Shown here in pieces: positions 63,207-64,000 of a stretch of DNA of 64,000 nt. This DNA comes from Pseudomonas yamanorum (GTDB taxonomy: Bacteria; Pseudomonadota; Gammaproteobacteria; Pseudomonadales; Pseudomonadaceae): contig NZ_LT629793.1 in the NCBI RefSeq assembly GCF_900105735.1, forward strand, positions 5,828,001 to 5,892,000, written 5' to 3'. The translations under genes and the position numbers were made by a program. The notes beneath the pieces are model-generated. The model saw only the letters and a list, made by a program, of their open reading frames with translations. It ran no database searches and was not told the origin of the DNA. Position 1 is the first letter of the stretch. Every line of letters starts with the position of its first letter.

Positions 63207-63587
63207 ATGAAAGTTTCGCGTTTGTTGATGTGTTTGCCCCTGTTGGTGGTGGGGTGCAAGACGCATCTGGCGCCGGTGTATTACTCACCGCAGTATCAGG
63301 CGGACGGGTTGCCGAGCCAGTGCCAGCAGCCGCCGGCCAAGGATGAGATTGGGTTGGATGAGGATTTCAAGGCGACCTTGCCGTTGGGGTGTGCCAACAA
63401 TTTGAATTTGATGCAGATGGTGGAGCAGCGGCAGGATTTGAATCAGGGGCGGGCCACCGGCCCGGCGATGGCGGCGCCGGTTGGGCGGGCGGCGCAGGTG
63501 TATATCGAGGGGTTTGATCGGGAGCAGTTGCAGCGGCGTCAGGCTCAGCAAGAGGCCAAGGCGGGCGCTCCGGGAGCGGAGAAATGA
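63207..63587 (+). CDS. CpaD-like lipoprotein of the secretion operon
   Basis: From the ATG at 63207 (GAGGGGG upstream) the protein is 126 residues with a lipobox (LLVVGC, Cys17). The middle contains LPLGCANNLNLMQMVEQRQD and a nearby LNQGRATG, which recall CpaD-type lipoproteins of Tad systems, where the motif is GCATxxNLAAMVxNPxDL. In Tad systems CpaD acts with the CpaC secretin. It is 14 bp after the secretin and ends the operon. It is shorter than usual CpaD, so the match is suggestive. Confidence 0.75.
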   Translation: MKVSRLLMCLPLLVVGCKTHLAPVYYSPQYQADGLPSQCQQPPAKDEIGLDEDFKATLPLGCANNLNLMQMVEQRQDLNQGRATGPAMAAPVGRAAQVYIEGFDREQLQRRQAQQEAKAGAPGAEK

Positions 63588-63608
63588 TCCGTCATGCACA
63601 TTCCCCCT

Positions 63609-63850
63609 TTGGGAGCTGGCTTGACTGCGATAGCAGTATTCCAGCCCCAGCAGATCTATCTGTCACACCACAGTCCAACTGTGGGAGCTGGCTTGCCTGC
63701 GATAGCAGTATCCCAGCCCCAGAAGATCCATCTGCCACACCACCGACCCAATGTGGGAGCTGGCTTGCCTGCGATAGCGGTATTCCAGACCCAGCAGATC
63801 CATCTGCCACACCACCATCCAAATGTGGGAGCGGGCTTGCTCGCGAAAGC
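63609..63850. repeat. 72-bp tandem REP array
   Basis: The REP core GGGAGC(T/G)GGCTTG occurs at 63611, 63683, 63755 and 63827, spaced exactly 72 bp. The intervening CAGCAGATCCATCTGCCACA stretch is conserved. The last unit changes to the GAGCGGGCTTGCTCGCGAA subtype. Because 72 is divisible by 3, an 87-codon frame stays open; it is an artefact of the repeat. Confidence 0.88.
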
Positions 63851-63888
63851 GGACTGATAGGCGACCAGGATCTTGAAGCTTACCGCGT

Positions 63889-64000
63889 ACATATCCATTC
63901 CTGCGGTAACGGCCACTTAGGGTTCCGCTCTTACAGCGGGTCACTTTTGGCAAACGCCCCAAAAGTAACCAAAAGGTCTTTGCCCCACCACTCGGTGCCT
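63889..64000 (+). repeat. Partial copy of the large inverted-repeat element (cut by window edge)
   Basis: CATATCCATTCCTGCGGTAA and CCGCTCTTACAGCGGGTCAC match the terminus of the element at 52797 in the same orientation as the left arm. It continues beyond 64000. The stretch 63588-64000 otherwise holds no gene. Confidence 0.8.

Noticed and set aside
63609..63850. CRISPR array
   Set aside because: The regularly spaced repeats are REP sequences with conserved spacers and there are no cas genes.
63594..63857. Open 87-codon frame with a 24-residue repeat
   Set aside because: It arises from the 72-bp tandem REP array, in which the period is divisible by three; no ribosome-binding site and only repeat sequence.

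Overview
The window is a chromosomal segment of a fluorescent pseudomonad, most likely of the Pseudomonas fluorescens group. The evidence is a high-GC, densely coding sequence, many copies of the palindromic repeat family with core GTGGGAGCTGGCTTGCCTGCGAT, and gene families typical of the genus (LiuR, fused MrpAB, SfnB, TamAB, glnS-cysS). No rRNA, tRNA, phage, insertion sequence or CRISPR array was recognised.

Layout. 1-2715: the start of a liuR-like regulator with an 18-bp perfect palindrome upstream, then a LysR regulator divergent from an acyl-CoA dehydrogenase. 2856-5958: a PstS-OmpA fusion, xthA and a GNAT enzyme. 6023-11433: tamA-tamB. 11513-16274: a marR-outer membrane factor-emrA-emrB drug efflux operon with two matching operators. 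16405-22646: lpxH-ppiB, glnS, cysS, a RibD-like reductase and a second short signal peptidase I. 22655-26140: an SDR-TetR pair with a 30-bp palindrome, a Sel1-like protein and an HSL-type esterase. 26246-32315: a six-gene Mrp Na+/H+ antiporter operon. 32503-35662: an ABC-F ATPase with a structured leader, and an EamA exporter divergent from an XRE-cupin regulator. 35817-41022: a likely organosulfur or flavin-monooxygenase cluster (SfnB-like enzyme, LLM monooxygenase, flavoprotein) that also carries two small proteins resembling half-enzymes. 41126-46874: an ABC/TolC/HlyD tripartite exporter divergent from a TetR regulator. 47105-52783: a hydrolase, LysR, FUSC, GapN-like dehydrogenase and DyP peroxidase.

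52797-64000 is the accessory part. An 826-bp inverted-repeat element with a REP pair in its centre abuts, and supplies the last codons of, an OmpR-type winged-helix regulator gene. Next comes a 1072-aa HrpK/HrpF/NopX-like type III translocon protein. It is divergent from a tightly packed operon: a 53-aa possible filament subunit, an SctD-like FHA protein, a 118-aa unknown, a TPR protein, SctV, a Tad-pilus (CpaC/RcpA)-type secretin and a CpaD-like lipoprotein. The operon ends at a 72-bp tandem REP array and another copy of the inverted-repeat element, cut by the window edge. The other core type III genes (ATPase, SctJ, SctQ-U) are not in the window, so the system is either completed beyond the right edge or is partial. 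This type III locus with a Tad-like secretin/lipoprotein pair is the best candidate for an unusual system.

Functional names rest on motif and family recognition from the translated sequence; no database search was possible.
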